This document shows positions 5,831 to 8,847 of a stretch of DNA of 8,847 bases, piece after piece; positions within the stretch are counted from its first letter, which is position 1; the number at the start of each line of letters is the position of its first letter. Position numbers and translations under genes: made by a program. The stretch lies in the NCBI GenBank assembly GCA_900546385.1, contig URCT01000103.1, positions 1-8,847 of the forward strand. The letters run 5' to 3'. Below the pieces are notes generated by a model. The model was not told the DNA's origin and made no database searches. It worked only from the letters and a program-made list of their open reading frames with translations. The stretch comes from an uncultured Eubacteriales bacterium (lineage in GTDB: Bacteria > Bacillota > Clostridia > Oscillospirales > CAG-382).

Positions 5831-8558
5831 CCGAGACCACCGCGCCGCGGTCGCTGTCGGTAACGTTGGCGGAATAGATGACATACAAACTTCCGTTGTA
5901 TTCATAGGCGCACGGATAATGCCACATACTGCCGAAGCCGAACCGCTCCGAAAAGCCGTCCTGCAAAACGACTTCTTTTGTGAACTTCATGGAGTTCGGT
6001 TCACTGAAAAAGATGGCAAGCTTGCTGCGGCCCGGTTCTACGTTGCCGATGACATAATTGCGGTGATCCGACAATGTGCCGGAATAGATTTTGGAAGAAG
6101 AAAACGGGATATTATGGGACATCGGTGCGCTCCACGTTTCGCCAAAGTCCTCCGAAACGTAAAGGATCGGGACATGGCGTTCATCATTCCGGCAAAACGC
6201 ATAGAGCTTTTCATCGGTCACAATGAGCGAAACCTCGGGATGGACATACGGCGAACCGTCGGGCAGCATCCCGTCTTTTTGTATGTTCACCATGCGCCAC
6301 TTGCTGTCGATTTTTCCGGTATCGGAAATGAGTACCGCCGGTGTATTGGGAAATCCGTCTAATTCGCCGATGCGGCCGGGCAGAATGAGCTTTCCGTTCG
6401 GCAGGCGGTAAACGTTGGTATTGAGCTTAAAGGCAAGCGGCCTTGACCATACCGGCAAGAAGGTTTTCTGGCTTTCCTCATACACATACAAGTCGAGCGA
6501 ATGCATATGATCCGGGCTGACCATACGGTTGGCAAACAGGTACAGCCGGTCATCGTCGATGCCGAAAACCGGCGGACAATACAGAATTTTTCCGCTTTCA
6601 TCGTTCAACAGAAGCACCGGCTCGCTCCAGGTTTTGCCCAAGTCGTGCGACGTGGAAAAGCGGATCGGCGTTTCGCCGAGCAGCTCGGTTTTGGTGTTGT
6701 TATACCAGGCGGCAAACAAAACGCCGTGATATTCAATGATGGCGGCTTCGTGCAAGAAACGGTACGGGTCGGACGGCATGGACACGGCATAGGTCTGCAC
6801 CAAATCGCTTGCGGGAGCATTGTCAAACGTCAGCTCACCGAGTAAATCCACGTGAGCAAGCTTGCCGTACAACACCGTATCCCGGTCTTTCTCATTGCAC
6901 GTTTTTAGTAATTTTCGGTATTGCGTGGGTGTCACCTTTTCGGAGGCCATAAAAATCTCCGAAAAATAACAGCTGTTTTCGTAGCCGCATTCGCCGGCAA
7001 TATCCGCAATCGGCTTATCCGTATGTATCAGATAATCTTTGGCTTTGGCCAGGCGAAGCTCCTTTTCGTAGGCTTTGATGGAAATGCCGGTGGTATTTTT
7101 GAAGATATGGCACATATAGTATTTGCTGATGCCGATGGTCGCGGCCAACTGTTCGACCGATACGCCGACCGATAACTCCTTTTCCAGTTTATCCTTGATC
7201 AGATTGACGATCGGGACATCGTTTTTGGAAAAATCCGTTACCGAGCGCACCAAAGAAACAATGCTCATTAAGGTTTTCTTTTTGTCGCCGATTCCCATTT
7301 TTAATTTATCTAACAGAACGTCCAGCTTTTGGCTGTCGATTTTCTGCATATTGAAGCAGTTAACCTGATATTGCTCGAACAGATACGGGATGATCTTGTC
7401 GGGTGAACGGTCGGCGAGGTATTTGACAAGCTCCTTATCGGAAAAGCGGCCGACTTCAAAATAGGGATTTTCATGTTCCAATGCGTATTTTCCGAGCTTT
7501 GAGGCCGTTTTTTTAAGGAAGCTTTCGCCGTCAACCAGCTTTCCGGCCATAATATCGTTTTCCGTGATTTTGGCAATCAAGATTTCGCGCGCTTGGGCAT
7601 AGGTATCCTCTAAGCGTGTTTCAAACGCGCCGCGTTCGCGGTCGTAGGTGATGTGGATATACCTGTTCTCGTCCTCGACGGCATCCGGATAGGACACGTT
7701 GTCCCGTTCGTCTAACACAAGCGAATACTTCCAAGTCTTACATTCATCCTCGGATAACAGAGCCGTTAAATTATTCCGGCCTTTATAATGATAATGGTTG
7801 ATCAAAAGAATGCGTCCCGATTTTAACCGTCGGATGAAAAAGCGCGAGCAAGGGCCGCCAAAGCCGCTGTCGGTTCCTTCCGTCCAGGTTTTTCCTTGGT
7901 CGAACGAATAGGAAACGCCGATGCCGTAAAAGGTTCGGACATACATTCCGAGAGACCCATCCCGAAATTCCAACACCATATGTTCGTCAAAGGAACGTCT
8001 TTTGACCTCCGCTTTTCCGTATTTGGTAAAGCTTACGCCGTTATCAACGGTTTTATAAACAAAGGAACCATGGTCGGTTTCCTGTGTATCGTATTCACAC
8101 GAAACGGCACGGATGCCGCTGTCCCATACGGCTATCGGGAACAGCCATTCGCCGGTGGAAAGGACGGTCGGCTTGTTCATCATAACGTCCTTGCCGATGA
8201 TTCTCTCCCCACTCCACTGTAACTTCTCGGCATCCGGGTCGTCGCAGATTACGGCATACACCGCATGGTCGGGCGCACACGCCCACGTAAACCAAAGCCT
8301 GCCAAGCGGATCGAGCCACAAGCACGGGTCATAGCAGCGGTGATTTTCCCAAAATGCGGCGGCGATCGGTTCGCCGAACTCTTCGCCGCGGTCGGCTTTG
8401 ATCAGGACGGCGAAATTGCCGATCTGTTCCTTGGTTCCGCCCGAATAGAAGGTTAAAAAGGTTCGTCCTTTCGGCGTTACGGCAATGCCGGGAATGCCTT
8501 GCCACAGGCGGTTTTCCGAATTGTATTTTTTCAATTGAGTGCGGTCTGTAATAAACAT
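5808..8558 (-). CDS. Sialidase-like propeller / AraC DNA-binding domain / sialidase-like propeller fusion protein
   Basis: 916 residues in one open frame. Residues 1-340 match a BNR/sialidase-superfamily domain: WQGIPGIAVTPKG (19-31), YDPCLWLDPLGRLWFTW (76-92), MNKPTVLSTGEW (127-138), DEHMVLEFRDGS (191-202), the Asp box SFDQGKTW (218-225), LDER (282-285), SYPD (289-292) and ITENDIMAG (331-339). Residues about 345-445 are a helical linker. Residues about 446-553 are a complete AraC domain, with both helix-turn-helix units and TPTQYRK (543-549). Residues about 560-916 are a second sialidase-like domain with Asp boxes SHDLGKTW (637-644) and SEDFGETW (802-809). No signal peptide or membrane segment is visible, so it should be cytoplasmic. 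ATG 8558 has AAGGAAGGG 9 bases upstream. It may be an oligosaccharide sensor, or an enzyme that also regulates. The classical RIP arginine is Gly21. Confidence 0.93.
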   Translation of the reverse strand: MFITDRTQLKKYNSENRLWQGIPGIAVTPKGRTFLTFYSGGTKEQIGNFAVLIKADRGEEFGEPIAAAFWENHRCYDPCLWLDPLGRLWFTWACAPDHAVYAVICDDPDAEKLQWSGERIIGKDVMMNKPTVLSTGEWLFPIAVWDSGIRAVSCEYDTQETDHGSFVYKTVDNGVSFTKYGKAEVKRRSFDEHMVLEFRDGSLGMYVRTFYGIGVSYSFDQGKTWTEGTDSGFGGPCSRFFIRRLKSGRILLINHYHYKGRNNLTALLSEDECKTWKYSLVLDERDNVSYPDAVEDENRYIHITYDRERGAFETRLEDTYAQAREILIAKITENDIMAGKLVDGESFLKKTASKLGKYALEHENPYFEVGRFSDKELVKYLADRSPDKIIPYLFEQYQVNCFNMQKIDSQKLDVLLDKLKMGIGDKKKTLMSIVSLVRSVTDFSKNDVPIVNLIKDKLEKELSVGVSVEQLAATIGISKYYMCHIFKNTTGISIKAYEKELRLAKAKDYLIHTDKPIADIAGECGYENSCYFSEIFMASEKVTPTQYRKLLKTCNEKDRDTVLYGKLAHVDLLGELTFDNAPASDLVQTYAVSMPSDPYRFLHEAAIIEYHGVLFAAWYNNTKTELLGETPIRFSTSHDLGKTWSEPVLLLNDESGKILYCPPVFGIDDDRLYLFANRMVSPDHMHSLDLYVYEESQKTFLPVWSRPLAFKLNTNVYRLPNGKLILPGRIGELDGFPNTPAVLISDTGKIDSKWRMVNIQKDGMLPDGSPYVHPEVSLIVTDEKLYAFCRNDERHVPILYVSEDFGETWSAPMSHNIPFSSSKIYSGTLSDHRNYVIGNVEPGRSKLAIFFSEPNSMKFTKEVVLQDGFSERFGFGSMWHYPCAYEYNGSLYVIYSANVTDSDRGAVVSVIDLAKL
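5811..6881 (-). other. C-terminal sialidase-like propeller domain (within the fusion protein)
   Basis: Residues about 560-916. Repeated beta-strand segments and two perfect Asp boxes (637-644 and 802-809) support a BNR/sialidase-type propeller. It opens with HEAAIIEYHGVLFAAWY (603-619), a form common in sialidase-like proteins, in place of the RIP motif. It differs clearly from the N-terminal domain, so it is not a recent internal duplication. Confidence 0.8.
6900..7223 (-). other. AraC-type DNA-binding domain (within the fusion protein)
   Basis: Residues about 446-553. The first helix-turn-helix is near VEQLAATIGISKYYMCHIF (468-486) and the second near IADIAGECGYENSCYFSEIF (517-536). TPTQYRK closes the domain. 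All hallmark positions are present, so DNA binding should be retained. The placement is odd, because AraC domains normally end a protein. Confidence 0.93.
7539..8558 (-). other. N-terminal sialidase-superfamily propeller domain (within the fusion protein)
   Basis: Residues 1-340. The motif order agrees with a bacterial sialidase-like family whose members start with a WQGIP motif; this assignment is from memory of the family pattern. One perfect Asp box lies at 218-225. Degenerate ones are at 170-177 and 269-276, where Gly is replaced by Cys273. Confidence 0.85.
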
Positions 8559-8621
8559 CTTTGCACGCCCTTCCTTGCTTGATGCCGGGATTAAAATCGA
8601 TTTTCAATCTCTTTCGTTTAC

Positions 8622-8650
8622 AGTATACCACAAAACCCGCATTTTGACTA
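8622..8650 (-). promoter_or_regulatory. Promoter of the propeller-AraC fusion gene
   Basis: On the minus strand, TAGTCA (8650-8645), a 17-base spacer and TATACT (8627-8622), preceded by TGG (extended -10). Transcription would start near 8615 and give a leader of about 57 bases. The leader includes the perfect 12-bp palindrome AAAATCGATTTT (8593-8604), a possible autoregulatory site. Confidence 0.78.
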
Positions 8651-8702
8651 TAACAAGATTGCTTTTGCTGTTTTTTGCCATCGCATCAAAAAAGGCTGTG
8701 CA

Positions 8703-8735
8703 TGCAAACGCTTTCGGAAAACGGGTGCAAAACGG
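8703..8735. promoter_or_regulatory. Direct repeats between divergent promoters (candidate AraC-type operator)
   Basis: AAAACGG occurs at 8718-8724 and 8729-8735, an 11-bp period (one helical turn), and AAACG also at 8706-8710. TGCAAA starts at 8703 and 8726. The 8703-8716 segment also resembles a catabolite-repression (cre) site with one mismatch at the conserved positions. AraC proteins bind direct repeats on one DNA face, so this is a plausible site for the adjacent fusion regulator. It is inferred only from pattern and position. Confidence 0.4.
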
Positions 8736-8796
8736 CTTGTATTTGCATTATCCGATGATATATCCGTCGTTTTTCGTAAAAAATCATGCAAAGCTA

Positions 8797-8825
8797 TTGA
8801 CAATCGGATGATTATTTCGTACAAT
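8797..8825 (+). promoter_or_regulatory. Near-consensus promoter firing out of the right edge
   Basis: A perfect TTGACA (8797-8802), a 17-base spacer and TACAAT (8820-8825). Transcription would start near 8832, so the downstream gene begins beyond the window. It is divergent from the fusion-regulator promoter. The 8559-8847 gap holds no convincing gene. Confidence 0.85.
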
Positions 8826-8847
8826 AATAAGCGGAGTACCCTTGGCG

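Noticed and set aside
5628..6362. 244-residue plus-strand open frame
   Set aside because: It overlaps both the PocR/AraC gene and, antisense, the fusion gene. It is Arg-rich with no recognisable motif and no ribosome binding site.
278..8793. Recurrent TGCAAA boxes in several intergenic regions as a shared regulon motif
   Set aside because: The same hexamer also occurs several times within coding regions and in a terminator stem, so the intergenic copies alone do not make a convincing motif.
8539..8811. 90-residue plus-strand open frame at the right edge
   Set aside because: It runs over the fusion gene start, its promoter and the candidate operators, ends inside the outgoing promoter and has no ribosome binding site.

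Overview
The window looks like an accessory carbohydrate-utilisation region of a Gram-positive gut-type bacterium, most likely a Bacillota/Clostridia member of the Oscillospiraceae kind. The reasons are the lipoprotein solute-binding proteins, strong AAGGAG-type ribosome binding sites, clean sigma-A promoters, AraC-family one-component regulators and intergenic runs of small GC-rich hairpins. No tRNA, rRNA, CRISPR array or transposase is visible.

Left part (1-3783). A 403-base gene-free stretch holds a direct repeat, a run of small hairpins, a perfect 11-bp inverted repeat and a promoter. Two tandem paralogous lipoproteins (404-1867 and 2075-3535, about 73% identical by hand count) follow. 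Both are extracellular solute-binding proteins of ABC importers, and each has its own promoter. A terminator separates them and no permease gene lies in the window. After the second comes a cluster of four hairpins, then a long terminator.

Middle part (3784-5830). A sugar-phosphate isomerase/epimerase-type TIM-barrel gene (minus strand) is transcribed divergently from a PocR-domain plus AraC-domain regulator (plus strand). The 175-base gap carries two well-formed divergent promoters, so the regulator probably controls the isomerase gene.

Right part (5808-8847). A single 916-residue minus-strand gene encodes the most unusual protein here: a full sialidase-superfamily propeller, a helical linker, an AraC DNA-binding domain, and a second sialidase-like propeller. 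It has no signal peptide, so it should be a cytoplasmic sensor or a bifunctional enzyme-regulator. Its 3' end overlaps the PocR/AraC gene by 23 bases tail to tail. Its promoter is divergent from a near-consensus promoter that fires out of the right edge, probably toward a target gene outside the window.

Together the genes fit a scheme in which surface lipoproteins capture a sugar or oligosaccharide, a cytoplasmic isomerase/epimerase processes a product, and two AraC-type regulators set expression. The substrate cannot be read from the sequence.
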